A stretch of 64,000 nt of DNA from Glaciimonas sp. PCH181 (GTDB lineage: Bacteria; Pseudomonadota; Gammaproteobacteria; Burkholderiales; Burkholderiaceae_D). The stretch spans positions 62,001-126,000 of the forward strand of contig NZ_PYFP01000003.1 of NCBI RefSeq assembly GCF_003056055.1. The letters are read 5' to 3'. Below the pieces are notes generated by a model that saw only the letters and a list, made by a program, of their open reading frames with translations, ran no database searches and was not told the DNA's origin. Shown piece after piece: positions 28,574 to 37,318 of the stretch (position 1 is the first letter of the stretch; every line of letters begins with the position of its first letter). The position numbers and the translations under genes were made by a program.

Positions 28574-29458
28574 ATGCATCTACCTCCTCTAAAATCGGTC
28601 ATCGCATTTGAAGTCGTCGCCCGTCATACCAACATCAGCAAGGCGGCTGAGGAGTTAAATCTGACGCCGTCAGCGGTCAGTCATCAAATCTCTAATCTGG
28701 AAGCTTTTATAGGGATGAAATTGTTTGAGCGCACATTTCGGGGCGTTACGCTGACACCCGCCGGTGAGCGTTATCAACAAAGTCTGGCGGGGGCGTTGGC
28801 GTTGATTGCGAATGCTGCGCAAAGTGCGCGTGGGGAGGATGGGATTGAGATATTGCGGGTGCATAGTGCGCCCAGTTTTGCCAGTCTGTGGTTGATGCCG
28901 CGTTTGCCACATTTTATGAAGACGCATCCGGATATTCGGTTGCGGTTGTCGGCGTCGCATATGTACACCGAGTTTTCGCATGGGGATATTGATTTGGATA
29001 TTCGATATGGGGCGGTGCGGTGGGCTGACTTACATGTGGAGACGATTTTTACTGAAGAGATTATGCCGGTGATTAGTCCGGCTTTATCTGCGGAATTGGA
29101 TTTGCGCGGTGCGCAGAATTTGTTGCAGCAAAATTTGATTTTTTCTGAGGTGAATCTGGTGCAGTGGCCGCAGTGGTTTGCTGCGCATGGGTTGCCGGTT
29201 AGCCCTAGCCAATATGGGTTGAGTTTTGATCGTGCTTATATGTCGATTGAGGCGGCGGTTCAGGGGTTGGGGATTGCTTTGGAAAGCAATCGGTTGTCGG
29301 AGGATTTTTTGAAGCGGGGGTTGTTGGTGCCGGTGTTTCCGGATCAAAGTGGGATTCGGGTTTATGCACATCATTTGGTTTATCCGGCGGCGCACGCTAA
29401 GCGGTCTAAGGTGGGGAGATTTATTGCCTGGATTATGGATCAGGCGGCAGGAAGATGA
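28574..29458 (+). CDS. LysR-family regulator, GcvA type
   Basis: A 294-residue transcription factor with an N-terminal winged helix (LPPLKSVIAFEVVARHTNISKAAEELNLTPSAVSHQISNLEAFIGMKLFER, about 3-55) and a co-inducer domain that contains the GcvA-like IDLDIRYG segment and the late GLGIALESNRL strand. It is divergent from the SDR-TRAP-transketolase operon and likely controls it. The second half has strongly shifted codon use: by my count 46 of the last 54 codons end in G or T, against 30 of the first 54, rising towards palindromic element B, which starts 16 bases past the stop. Confidence 0.93.
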   Translation: MHLPPLKSVIAFEVVARHTNISKAAEELNLTPSAVSHQISNLEAFIGMKLFERTFRGVTLTPAGERYQQSLAGALALIANAAQSARGEDGIEILRVHSAPSFASLWLMPRLPHFMKTHPDIRLRLSASHMYTEFSHGDIDLDIRYGAVRWADLHVETIFTEEIMPVISPALSAELDLRGAQNLLQQNLIFSEVNLVQWPQWFAAHGLPVSPSQYGLSFDRAYMSIEAAVQGLGIALESNRLSEDFLKRGLLVPVFPDQSGIRVYAHHLVYPAAHAKRSKVGRFIAWIMDQAAGR

Positions 29459-29473
29459 CATTGGATTTGTTTA

Positions 29474-29623
29474 GTTCAGTGTTGCTGGTTGTTGACACGG
29501 TTTGTGCTCCGTGGATGCAAACCAGGGGCACTTAACGAAGCAAAAAAAAAGTGACTAGCTGTCAGGCTACCCCCGACAAAATCTACGGAGAAAAACCCGT
29601 TTTAATCACCACCAAAACCGAAC
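29474..29623. repeat. Palindromic intergenic element, copy B
   Basis: 150 bp between the convergent LysR and phnE-like genes, ending exactly against the phnE-like stop. Inverted arms of 39 bases lie at 29474-29512 and 29585-29623; about 28 positions match. On the minus strand it contains the same 18-mer as copy A (29585-29602) and a right arm closely like that of copy A. The inside is longer than in copy A, with a T9 stretch followed by GCTTCG. I recall similar motifs in intergenic repeats of other Burkholderiales, but cannot verify this here. No coding capacity. Confidence 0.85.
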
Positions 29624-30478
29624 TTATTTCGTCAACCAGCTACGCAATATAAAACTAACAGAATCCACCACCGCCACCATCACCAGCATCGCCAAAATAA
29701 CATTAGCAGCCTGCTGCATCTGAAACAACGACAAATGGTATTTCAGCATCTGCCCCAATCCCCCCGCCCCTACAACCCCAAGGATCGCAGCAGCACGAAT
29801 ATTATTCTCCCACCGATACAAAGTATAAGACATCATCTGCGGCAAAGTCTGCTGCAATGTCGCATACAAAAACGCCGGAACAGCTCCAACACCATTAGTC
29901 CGCAACGTACTTTCCGGCAGCGAAGAAGTATTCTCATACGCATCCGCAAACAACCGCCCCAGCACGCCAGAAGTATGCGCAGCCAATGCCAGCGTGCCTG
30001 CAAACGGCCCAAGCCCCGCTGCAATCAACAATATCGACGCCCATACCAATTCAGGAATTGACCGCAGAACATTCAACAAAGTACGCGTCGCCGCCCGCGC
30101 AACACCACCAAACCGACCACTTGCTGGCAACCCCAAAACCACCCCCGCAATCGCCGCCAATATTGTCCCCAATGCCGACATCGATAACGTCTCCGCTGTA
30201 CCAATCGCAATTTTAAGCAAGAACGGCACAGACAACTCTGGCGGTGCAAAACCATGCAAAAACTCTCCCGTCGTCCGCACCGCTTCCTGCGTAAAAAATC
30301 CACCCCATTGCAGCGGCAACGAGATAAAACTGATGACGATCAGCGCCACTAAACCCAACAACAATGCAACCGTCGACAAGCGCCAGCGCGGTGCTTCCGG
30401 CAAAGTGGCGTATTCAGGAAGGACAGCTAACGCAGGATGTAACTTAACTGCCGCTGAGCGAGTGTTAATAGAAGCCAT
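29624..30478 (-). CDS. PhnE-type ABC permease (probable selenium oxyanion transporter), 1
   Basis: A 284-residue inner-membrane permease of the phosphonate/phosphite PhnE family. It has about six hydrophobic segments, the ELVWASILLIAAGLGPFAGTLALAAHTSGVLGRLFADAYEN cytoplasmic-coupling region, and GVVGAGGLGQMLKYHLSLF near the end. It shares one base with the preceding permease (TAATG). It is the last gene of the mnmH-selD-transporter operon, so selenate/selenite rather than phosphonate is the likely cargo (inference). By my count 46 of the last 54 codons end in G or T, against 34 of the first 54. Confidence 0.88.
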   Translation of the reverse strand: MASINTRSAAVKLHPALAVLPEYATLPEAPRWRLSTVALLLGLVALIVISFISLPLQWGGFFTQEAVRTTGEFLHGFAPPELSVPFLLKIAIGTAETLSMSALGTILAAIAGVVLGLPASGRFGGVARAATRTLLNVLRSIPELVWASILLIAAGLGPFAGTLALAAHTSGVLGRLFADAYENTSSLPESTLRTNGVGAVPAFLYATLQQTLPQMMSYTLYRWENNIRAAAILGVVGAGGLGQMLKYHLSLFQMQQAANVILAMLVMVAVVDSVSFILRSWLTK

Positions 30479-31335
30479 TAAGCAAGCCTTCCGCGCAACA
30501 TCTTGCTAACGGCATCCGCCGCGGCAACCAACAAAACAAAAATCAACAACATCGTCGATAACTCATCACCGGCCATCATTTTCATGGACTCATCCATGCG
30601 CTGACCAAGCCCGCCAGCGCCAACAAAACCCATCACAACCGATCCCCGGATTGCGCATTCCCAACGATAAACCGTGTACGACACCAATTCAGCCGCCGAC
30701 TCCGGCAACGCACCATATAACAGCGCAGCCAAACGTCCGCTGCCATTTTTTAGCAACGTATCCGATGCATGCGAATCCGAAGATTCAAGAATTTCCGCAT
30801 ACACTTTTCCCAGCATTCCGCAGTACGTCAATGCAATCGCGATCACCCCGGCGGTAGGCCCCAACCCTACGATACGCACCAACAATAAAGCCCACACCAA
30901 TTCAGGCACGCTACGCAGCAGCACCAGCAACCAACGCACAGCTTCCCGTACCAGCATCGCAAAACGCCCCATCCGCCCGGTGCCAAGGCGAGAAATCGAT
31001 AAATGCGCCGTCACGACCATCGTCATCGGTATCGCTGCCAGCATCGCCAACGTCATGCCGATGGTTGCCATTGCGATGGTGTCCCAAGTTGCACCGGCAA
31101 CCATTTTTAAAAATTCCAACGAATGCGCGGGCGGTGCAAAACTGGCGAGAAATTTACCTGTCGCGCCCAGACTTTGGGCGTCCAGTAATGTCCACGGCTT
31201 AAATTCGCTAAGCACCAGCATCGGCCATAGCAAGACCAGCGCGACGATAGACATCATGACGCGCCCACGCCATGCCGGATCGCGGTGCAAGTTGTCTTGC
31301 AATCGCAAGGCATTATTTGAATTGGGGGTAGACAT
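30478..31335 (-). CDS. PhnE-type ABC permease (probable selenium oxyanion transporter), 2
   Basis: A 285-residue partner permease with the same fold: ELVWALLLVRIVGLGPTAGVIAIALTYCGMLGKVYAEILES and GFVGAGGLGQRMDESMKMM. The start was placed at ATG 31335, ten bases after the ATPase stop, where the protein has the usual length; the open frame extends 47 codons further up, but only into the preceding gene. Forms a heterodimeric channel with the next permease. Two PhnE-like genes in a row are typical for this transporter subfamily. Confidence 0.87.
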   Translation of the reverse strand: MSTPNSNNALRLQDNLHRDPAWRGRVMMSIVALVLLWPMLVLSEFKPWTLLDAQSLGATGKFLASFAPPAHSLEFLKMVAGATWDTIAMATIGMTLAMLAAIPMTMVVTAHLSISRLGTGRMGRFAMLVREAVRWLLVLLRSVPELVWALLLVRIVGLGPTAGVIAIALTYCGMLGKVYAEILESSDSHASDTLLKNGSGRLAALLYGALPESAAELVSYTVYRWECAIRGSVVMGFVGAGGLGQRMDESMKMMAGDELSTMLLIFVLLVAAADAVSKMLRGRLA

Positions 31336-31345
31336 GGATACGGAC

Positions 31346-32203
31346 TTAGCAGCGCGGCGTGAGCGCGGCAGATGCCAGCGCTGGTTGCACCATGGAAGAA
31401 TGCGCATCGTGTTGCGCCGTTTCGCCGTCTGGCGTTTGTTCGCCGCTGGCTTCGCTACTATTCCGATACAGCGCATCGATCATGGCATTGGTCACATTTT
31501 CCCGCGCAGCATCAAATACAATGCGGCCGCCTCTCAGCCCAACGATCCGGGGGAAATATTCACGTGCCAATGCAACCTGATGCAGACTGCATATGAGAGT
31601 TGCGCCGCGTGTGCTTGCTTCCTGCTGCAATACCGACAAGGTCTGTAAAGCCAGCGTAGGGTCTAGCGCCGATAACGGCTCATCGACTAAAAATAAGTCG
31701 GCCTGACTAATTAATAGTCGCGCCATGCCGCAGCGTTGCCGCTCTCCACCGGACAAACGATCCACCCGTGCGTAAAGTTTATCTTGCAAATTCACCCGCG
31801 CCAAAGCATTAAAAGCGGCGATTGGATAAGCCGGTTTGATGAGCGATCTGATCGCTTGCCATACGCTCCATTGCGGCAACAAGCCCGCCAATACAGCACT
31901 GACTACACGCTGACGTGGTGGCAACGGCGGCGTTTGCGGTGCCAAAAAAAGACGCGCACGTAACGCATGGCGGGCAGCACTGCTCAGCCGCCATGGATCT
32001 TCGCCAAACAAGGTAAAACTACCCTGCTCCGGCTTTAATGCGCAAGCCAGGGTATGCAGCAACGTGGTCTTGCCCGCGCCGGACGGCCCGATCAGCGCGA
32101 TCTGTTCGCCCTGATCGATTGCCAGCGTCAAGTCTTGCAACGCTAGCGTGGCATTGGTTGCACTTGGATGACGAACAGATAAATTAGTGAAAGAAAATAT
32201 CAT
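31346..32203 (-). CDS. PhnC-type ABC ATP-binding protein (probable selenium oxyanion transporter)
   Basis: A 285-residue ATPase. Walker A GPSGAGKTT (about 38-46), a Q-loop region around LFLAPQTPPLPPRQRV, signature LSGGERQRCGMARLL and Walker B LFLVDEPLSALDP are all present, as in PhnC. A C-terminal tail of about 35 residues (Glu/Gln/Ser/Ala-rich) extends past the usual domain end. Gap of 10 bases from the binding-protein gene. Couples ATP hydrolysis to the two permeases that follow. Confidence 0.9.
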   Translation of the reverse strand: MIFSFTNLSVRHPSATNATLALQDLTLAIDQGEQIALIGPSGAGKTTLLHTLACALKPEQGSFTLFGEDPWRLSSAARHALRARLFLAPQTPPLPPRQRVVSAVLAGLLPQWSVWQAIRSLIKPAYPIAAFNALARVNLQDKLYARVDRLSGGERQRCGMARLLISQADLFLVDEPLSALDPTLALQTLSVLQQEASTRGATLICSLHQVALAREYFPRIVGLRGGRIVFDAARENVTNAMIDALYRNSSEASGEQTPDGETAQHDAHSSMVQPALASAALTPRC

Positions 32204-32213
32204 GCCATCCGCT

Positions 32214-33092
32214 TTACTTCAGCAAACCCGCATTGCGTGCCGCTGCCTCAATCGCTGCATAATTTTCTGCTTTGGTAGGAATAAATCGCGTAGCGCGTTG
32301 CAAATCCAGTATTTCTTTATCTTGCGGATTGTCTTTATTTAACGCCAAAAATGCGTCAGTCAATTTTTGGCGCAGAACCGGATTCATGTCCGAACGCACG
32401 CTCCAGTTATAGTCGTAATAACCGGGCGTAGTGTAAAACACGCGCACCACTTTTGGATCAACCTTGCCTTCTGCCACCAGCTTTTCCCATACCGAGATAT
32501 TCAACGCACCGGCATCGACTTTGCCGCCAGCGACCGCCGCAACAGTAGCGTCATGCGCGCCAGAAAAAGCAATGCGCTTCATGTCAACATCGGGATTGAT
32601 CTTTGCTGCTAACAAGTACGAACGTGGCATCAAATGGCCGGAGGTCGAAGATTCCGAACCAAAGCTGAAATTTTTACCTTTTAAATCTTCCAGTTTGTTG
32701 ATCGACTTATTGGTCGTCACAAATACGGACTGGAATTTTTGATCTTCTTCACGCTGCACGATAGGAATAACTTTGCCGCCGCTGCGCGCATTGGCCTGCA
32801 CAAACGTAAAACCGCCAAACCAGACCATGTCGAGTTTGTTATTGATCAAACCTTCGACCGATGCGGCATAGTCAGTCACCGGCGTGAATTCAACCTTCAT
32901 TGCCAGTTTTTTCTCCAGATAAGCACCCAACGGCTTGAATTTGCGCTGAAGTTCGGTCGGCGCTTCATCAGGAATCGCCGATACGCGCAATACCTGCTGC
33001 GCATGGACCAATCCGGTTGTGCTCAAAGAAACCGCTGCAACCACGGTGGCTAATAGCGATTTGAGTGTGGATGAGGAAGAAAATCGAATCAT
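32214..33092 (-). CDS. PhnD-type periplasmic binding protein, putative selenate transporter subfamily
   Basis: A 292-residue binding protein with a Sec signal (cleavage near VHAQ, about residue 31). It has the PhnD-like features LRVSAIPDEAPTELQRKFKPLGAYLEKKL, LDMVWFGGFTFVQA, FGSESSTSGHLMPRSYLL and FSGAHDATVAAVAGGKVDAGALN. PhnD-like proteins next to selD and mnmH are assigned in family models to a putative selenate transporter, and this gene is 64 bases after selD. Direct evidence for the ligand is absent. The ATG follows AGAGGG. Confidence 0.88.
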   Translation of the reverse strand: MIRFSSSSTLKSLLATVVAAVSLSTTGLVHAQQVLRVSAIPDEAPTELQRKFKPLGAYLEKKLAMKVEFTPVTDYAASVEGLINNKLDMVWFGGFTFVQANARSGGKVIPIVQREEDQKFQSVFVTTNKSINKLEDLKGKNFSFGSESSTSGHLMPRSYLLAAKINPDVDMKRIAFSGAHDATVAAVAGGKVDAGALNISVWEKLVAEGKVDPKVVRVFYTTPGYYDYNWSVRSDMNPVLRQKLTDAFLALNKDNPQDKEILDLQRATRFIPTKAENYAAIEAAARNAGLLK

Positions 33093-33156
33093 GGCGCCCT
33101 CTTGTAGTTTTAAGGAGTGTGAATCAAACGGTTAATATTTTTTTACTGGATCACAT

Positions 33157-34227
33157 TTATGGCAATACGTTAATTCCGGGCGCGCCCGCTTGCATTTCCC
33201 CGACGACGGCCGCATCGGCAAAACCTTCTCGCTGAAACAACGCTAGCACTGCATCGACCGCATCCGGCGCGCATGAAACCAGCAATCCACCTGAAGTTTG
33301 GGGATCGGTCAGTAACGCTTTCTGCACGCTAGTAATAGCGTCGTCCAAGATTACTTCGCGACCATAGCCGTCCCAATTACGTCCCGATGCGCCAGTGATA
33401 TAACCCTGCTCCGCTAAACGCTGCACATCTGGCAGCAAGGGAATTTGATGCATATTTAACGCCGCGCTTAGCTTTGCAGCACGCGCCAGTTCCAGCAAAT
33501 GGCCCAATAAGCCAAAGCCGGTAACATCGGTCAGCGCATGCACGCCATCCAATTCGGACAACAGTTTGCCCGGCTTATTCAGTTTTGTGGTGTTCTCGAT
33601 CAAGGCGGCATAACCTTGGGCATCCAACGCATCTTTTTTAAGTGCGGCAGACAAAACACCAACGCCGATAGGCTTGCCTAAAATGATTTTGTCGCCTGCT
33701 TTTGCGCCAGCGTTGCGCTTCACTTTGGACGGATGCACCAGACCGAGCACTACCAGGCCATAAATCGGCTCAACCGAATCAATGGTATGACCGCCAGCAA
33801 TCGGGATGCCCGCCTCGGCGCAAATCGATTCGCCGCCTTTGAGAATCTTGCCGATCACCTCAATCGGTAATTTATCGATCGGCATTCCCACCAGCGCCAA
33901 TGCCATGATCGGTGTGCCACCCATCGCGTAGACGTCCGAAATGGCATTGGTGGCAGCGATGCGACCAAAATCGTAAGGATCATCAACGATAGGCATGAAA
34001 AAATCGGTGGTGGCGATCAGCGCTTGCTCGTCGTTTAATTTATAGACGGCGGCATCGTCGGCAGTTTCAATGCCGACCATAAGTTCTTTCGGCACTGCAA
34101 AGCCGGTCGAGTTTTTGAGGATTTCCGCCAGCACGCCGGGCGCAATCTTGCAGCCGCAACCGCCGCCGTGCGAGAACGACGTCAGTTTAATGGCTGGCTT
34201 ACTGCTTGGCGTCGAGGTATCAGTCAT
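33157..34227 (-). CDS. selD: Selenide, water dikinase
   Basis: SelD, 356 residues, makes selenophosphate from selenide and ATP for tRNA selenation (and for selenocysteine where used). The catalytic motif reads SHGGGCGCKI, with cysteine rather than selenocysteine at the active position and the essential lysine following. MVGIETADDAAVYKL and TDVTGFGLLGHL are further family marks. The start at 34227 is chosen because AGGA precedes it and the upstream frame overlaps mnmH. Seven bases separate it from the mnmH stop. Confidence 0.97.
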   Translation of the reverse strand: MTDTSTPSSKPAIKLTSFSHGGGCGCKIAPGVLAEILKNSTGFAVPKELMVGIETADDAAVYKLNDEQALIATTDFFMPIVDDPYDFGRIAATNAISDVYAMGGTPIMALALVGMPIDKLPIEVIGKILKGGESICAEAGIPIAGGHTIDSVEPIYGLVVLGLVHPSKVKRNAGAKAGDKIILGKPIGVGVLSAALKKDALDAQGYAALIENTTKLNKPGKLLSELDGVHALTDVTGFGLLGHLLELARAAKLSAALNMHQIPLLPDVQRLAEQGYITGASGRNWDGYGREVILDDAITSVQKALLTDPQTSGGLLVSCAPDAVDAVLALFQREGFADAAVVGEMQAGAPGINVLP

Positions 34228-34234
34228 ACAAATC

Positions 34235-35311
34235 CTAGGTAAATGATGTTCTTGTCGCTGGATGTAAACCACGCGCCGCGCTTAAAAAGGTTTCGTCCGA
34301 GATATCCGCTAAATCCAACACTTGTGCCGCAGAAAATTGGCCAAAATTGCGTTTGATCGACTGCAAATAAGCAGGATCATAGTGCTTCACCAGCAAGGCC
34401 TCAACCAATTCTTCCATGTGACCATCTACGGCCATTTTTTGCCAGCGACTGATGGTTTCACGACCGTGTAACGCGACCAGACAACTAAGCTGCGTATTCA
34501 GCAAGGTCGGATCGCTCACAAAATGCAGGTAATCATCCATCAGTAATTTAACGCGGTTTGGCTGAGACAGCGTTATGGCAAGACACGGCGAACTGCGTAT
34601 TTTATCCATCAACGCATCCGGCACACGCAAATTGCCGACTTTTTTGCTTTCAGATTCAACAAAAACGGGCAAAGCCGGATCGAAATTGCGTAACAACTCC
34701 CAAATGCTACTCTCAAACGCTTTTTGTGACGGCTGCAATGCGGTCGGCAAATTGCCTAATACGGAACCGCGATGGGCAGCGAGCTTTTCCAAATCGAGCA
34801 CCTGCGCACCTTGCGCCGCCAAGACTTGCAGCAATCGGCTTTTACCGCTGCCGGTCGGACCGCACACCACGGTGTAGGTCAAGCGCTCGGCATGCTCTGC
34901 AATCGTTGCGCTGACGTGGCGTCGATATTCTTTGTAGCCACCATCCAGTTGAATGACCGGCCAGCCGATTTTTGCCAATATGTGCGACATTGCACCGCTT
35001 CTGCTGCCGCCACGCCAGCAATAAATCAACGGTTTCCAATCCTTGGGCTTATCGATAAATAAGGTCTCGATATGCTGAGCGATATTGCGGGCGATCATCA
35101 TTGCGCCGACCTTCTTAGCCTCAAAAGCATTGATTTGTTTGTACATCGTACCAACACAAACCCGTTGCGCATCGTCCAGCACCGGACAATTGATGGCACC
35201 GGGAATATGATCTTCGGCAAATTCAGAAGGACTGCGGGCGTCGATGATGGCGTCAAACGTGCTGAGTTGCGGCAAGATTTCAGTAAAAGGCAAAACCGCT
35301 GGATACTTCAT
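34235..35311 (-). CDS. mnmH: tRNA 2-selenouridine synthase
   Basis: MnmH (SelU/YbbB), 358 residues, replaces sulfur by selenium at the wobble uridine of certain tRNAs using selenophosphate. An N-terminal rhodanese domain (about 10-125) has the active cysteine in LIYCWRGGSRSGAM. A C-terminal P-loop domain has GPTGSGKSRLLQ at about 145. The open frame runs 76 codons further upstream, but homologues begin at the ATG at 35311, so that start is used. It heads the mnmH-selD-transporter operon. No selA or selB is seen in the window, so here selenium may serve tRNA modification. Confidence 0.95.
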   Translation of the reverse strand: MKYPAVLPFTEILPQLSTFDAIIDARSPSEFAEDHIPGAINCPVLDDAQRVCVGTMYKQINAFEAKKVGAMMIARNIAQHIETLFIDKPKDWKPLIYCWRGGSRSGAMSHILAKIGWPVIQLDGGYKEYRRHVSATIAEHAERLTYTVVCGPTGSGKSRLLQVLAAQGAQVLDLEKLAAHRGSVLGNLPTALQPSQKAFESSIWELLRNFDPALPVFVESESKKVGNLRVPDALMDKIRSSPCLAITLSQPNRVKLLMDDYLHFVSDPTLLNTQLSCLVALHGRETISRWQKMAVDGHMEELVEALLVKHYDPAYLQSIKRNFGQFSAAQVLDLADISDETFLSAARGLHPATRTSFT

Positions 35312-35677
35312 GAGGCAACGTTTTCGTAAAGCGATGATCTGTGACGAGGGTAATCTGGCATGATTTATGAGTGCGCGAGTCCGGTAACGTGAAAGAAATG
35401 CGTAAGGAGAAAAAGTAAGCCGCAACAAAGTCACACAATTCACGCAATAGTAAGTATCGCGCATCCCAATTGCCTGATACTGACGGCCTTGGGACGGAGT
35501 ATATAGACTAGTTGCATAGACTGGCGAGAAGACAAACATTGCCTCAACTGATTAATTTAACAACTCTGCAGGGAACGCGGCGATCTTAAAATGAGTCTAT
35601 TCCACGTTGTTCCCAGTTATTCCCCGTCTCGCAGCTAACAATACCCTGATCAACATCACCCTGAAGGCAACTCTGGC
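35312..35677. promoter_or_regulatory. Divergent intergenic region mnmH / DUF1439 gene
   Basis: 366 bases that should hold the promoters of the selenium operon (leftward) and of the secreted DUF1439 protein (rightward). I see no conserved riboswitch, clear operator or terminator in it. Confidence 0.4.
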
Positions 35678-36271
35678 ATGCAAGTAAAACGACGCAACTT
35701 GATCAAAGCCGGGCTAATGACCGCCCTCACCGCAACGCTGGCCGTTGCAGGCCTGACGGCAACAAGCGTGGCAAACGCCGGTTATAACGTCTGGACAAAC
35801 AACTACACATTGCCGCTGGCTGATCTGCAAGCCCGAATCGAACCGCATTTTCCGGCCAATCTTCAGTACGCCCAAGTGTTTCAAGTGCAATTGAGTCATC
35901 CGCGCTTAACGTTAAATGTCGCGGATAACCGCGTTGTGACAGTCGTCGACATGAAAGTCGTTAGCAATCTGTTACTAGCCGCACCGATAACAGGCACGCT
36001 GACGCTAAGCAGTCGCCTTAAGTATGATCCTCCTTCGCGCTCTATCCGGCTTGACGCACCCCGCGTAGAGCGGGTCGACGTGGGCGGTATCGGTGCTCAA
36101 TATGCACAACAACTGAATGCAATCGGTGCTGTCGTAGCAGAACAGGTTTTAAACAATTATCCTATTTATACGTTTAAACCTGAGGATTTACGCTTAGGGG
36201 GAAAAACCTTTGAACCGGGCGCAATCACGATGCAAACCGACGGTATCGTGGTTGAGGTTAAAGAAACCTAA
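35678..36271 (+). CDS. DUF1439 family exported protein
   Basis: A 197-residue exported protein of the YceB/DUF1439 type. The leader KRRNLIKAGLMTALTATLAVAGLTATSVANA has twin basic residues and a hydrophobic core, with cleavage near residue 34; I see no lipobox cysteine. The mature part is beta-rich (LTGTLTLSSRLKYDPPSRSIRLDAPRVERVDV-type strands) and ends with FEPGAITMQTDGIVVEV. Relatives are lipid-binding-like periplasmic proteins of unknown role. Monocistronic; the start is the ATG after a GAAGGCAA stretch. Confidence 0.8.
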   Translation: MQVKRRNLIKAGLMTALTATLAVAGLTATSVANAGYNVWTNNYTLPLADLQARIEPHFPANLQYAQVFQVQLSHPRLTLNVADNRVVTVVDMKVVSNLLLAAPITGTLTLSSRLKYDPPSRSIRLDAPRVERVDVGGIGAQYAQQLNAIGAVVAEQVLNNYPIYTFKPEDLRLGGKTFEPGAITMQTDGIVVEVKET

Positions 36272-36445
36272 CCCTGAAAAATAGCGGTTAATTACACGGA
36301 TTTTTCCACAATCTAGCTATTGCATTCAATAAAATCCGATCCATCTTAATAAGCAGGCGCACTCCCAACGAGTGGACTGACACCGAACTGCGAGGACGTC
36401 GCGCTGTGCGACGCCCGCAAAAGAACACGTAATAAGGATGCAAAA

Positions 36446-37093
36446 ATGACGAAAAAAATGAAGATAGACTTTGTTTCCGATGTGTCATGCCCATGGTGCG
36501 TGATCGGATTGAATTCTTTGCAAGAAGCGCTCACCAGAGTGGAAGGCGATATCACGGCGGATATCCATTTTCAGCCATTCGAACTGAATCCAGACATGCC
36601 AGCCGAGGGCGAGGATATTGGCGAACATCTGGCGAAAAAGTATGGCTCAACGCCAGAGCAGCGTGCGCAAAGTAGCGAGATGATCCGCGAGCGCGGCGCA
36701 CAAGGCGGTTTCACCTTTAACTTCGATAAGCGTAGCCGGATTTATAACACTTTCGATGCCCATCGCTTGCTGCATTGGGCCGAGGCGGAAGGCAAGCAAT
36801 TGGCGCTGAAGCGCGCGCTGTTTGAAGCCTATTTCACCGAAGGAAAAAATCCCGGCGATCATCAGGTATTGATAGCCGTGGCCGAGTCAGTAGGATTGAA
36901 TGGCGATAGCGCCAGAGAACTTCTGGCATCCGACAAATTTGCCACCGAAGTAAAACAGCAAGAACACCTGTATCTGGACAATGGGATTCATTCGGTGCCA
37001 GCAGTGATCATCAATGATCGCCATTTGATTCAGGGCGGTCAACCGGCTGATGAGTTTGAACGGGCATTACGGAAAATTGCTGAAATGGGATGA
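36446..37093 (+). CDS. DsbA-family oxidoreductase, FrnE-like
   Basis: A 215-residue thioredoxin-fold protein without a signal peptide, so cytosolic, unlike true DsbA. The active site is CPWC in DFVSDVSCPWCVIG (about residues 10-23), followed by the helical insert, the IYNTFDAHRLLHWAEAEGKQ segment and the cis-proline region GIHSVPAVIINDRHLIQGGQP. These are features of the FrnE/HCCA-isomerase-like branch. AAGGA precedes the ATG. Probable role in thiol-disulfide chemistry or stress response; the substrate is unknown. Confidence 0.9.
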   Translation: MTKKMKIDFVSDVSCPWCVIGLNSLQEALTRVEGDITADIHFQPFELNPDMPAEGEDIGEHLAKKYGSTPEQRAQSSEMIRERGAQGGFTFNFDKRSRIYNTFDAHRLLHWAEAEGKQLALKRALFEAYFTEGKNPGDHQVLIAVAESVGLNGDSARELLASDKFATEVKQQEHLYLDNGIHSVPAVIINDRHLIQGGQPADEFERALRKIAEMG

Positions 37094-37267
37094 TAACGGC
37101 TTAATCAGTGGCTAATCAGTGACTAAATCAGCCGCTGATTAGCGTTTTCCGGCGGACTTGCAAGTAAAGAATCGCAGTGACTGCGACTGACGACATTGCT
37201 AACCGCCAAGTCATTGCTGCGATGGTTGCGATAGAAACTAATTCAGTATTCGGTAACTGATCAAACG

Positions 37268-37293
37268 ATGGGGCGCCTCTTGGCGCCCCATTT
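37268..37293. terminator. Bidirectional terminator hairpin
   Basis: ATGGGGCGCC and GGCGCCCCAT pair perfectly around TCTT, between the convergent DsbA-like and ProQ-like genes. A short T stretch follows on the + strand. It probably serves both genes. Confidence 0.75.
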
Positions 37294-37318
37294 GCATTCA
37301 ACGCCCCAAATTGTGCAA

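Noticed and set aside
30674..31648. Long + strand frame (324 codons) antisense to the phnE/phnC-like genes
   Set aside because: The minus-strand genes have full family motifs and correct overlaps. Codon composition there is poor in bases that would create antisense stops, so the long frame is a by-product.
34170..34227. Selenocysteine codon in selD
   Set aside because: The active-site position is a normal cysteine codon (GCGC motif); no in-frame UGA is present.
35312..35539. N-terminal extension of mnmH by 76 codons
   Set aside because: The added segment has no similarity to the family, and the ATG at 35311 gives the usual length.
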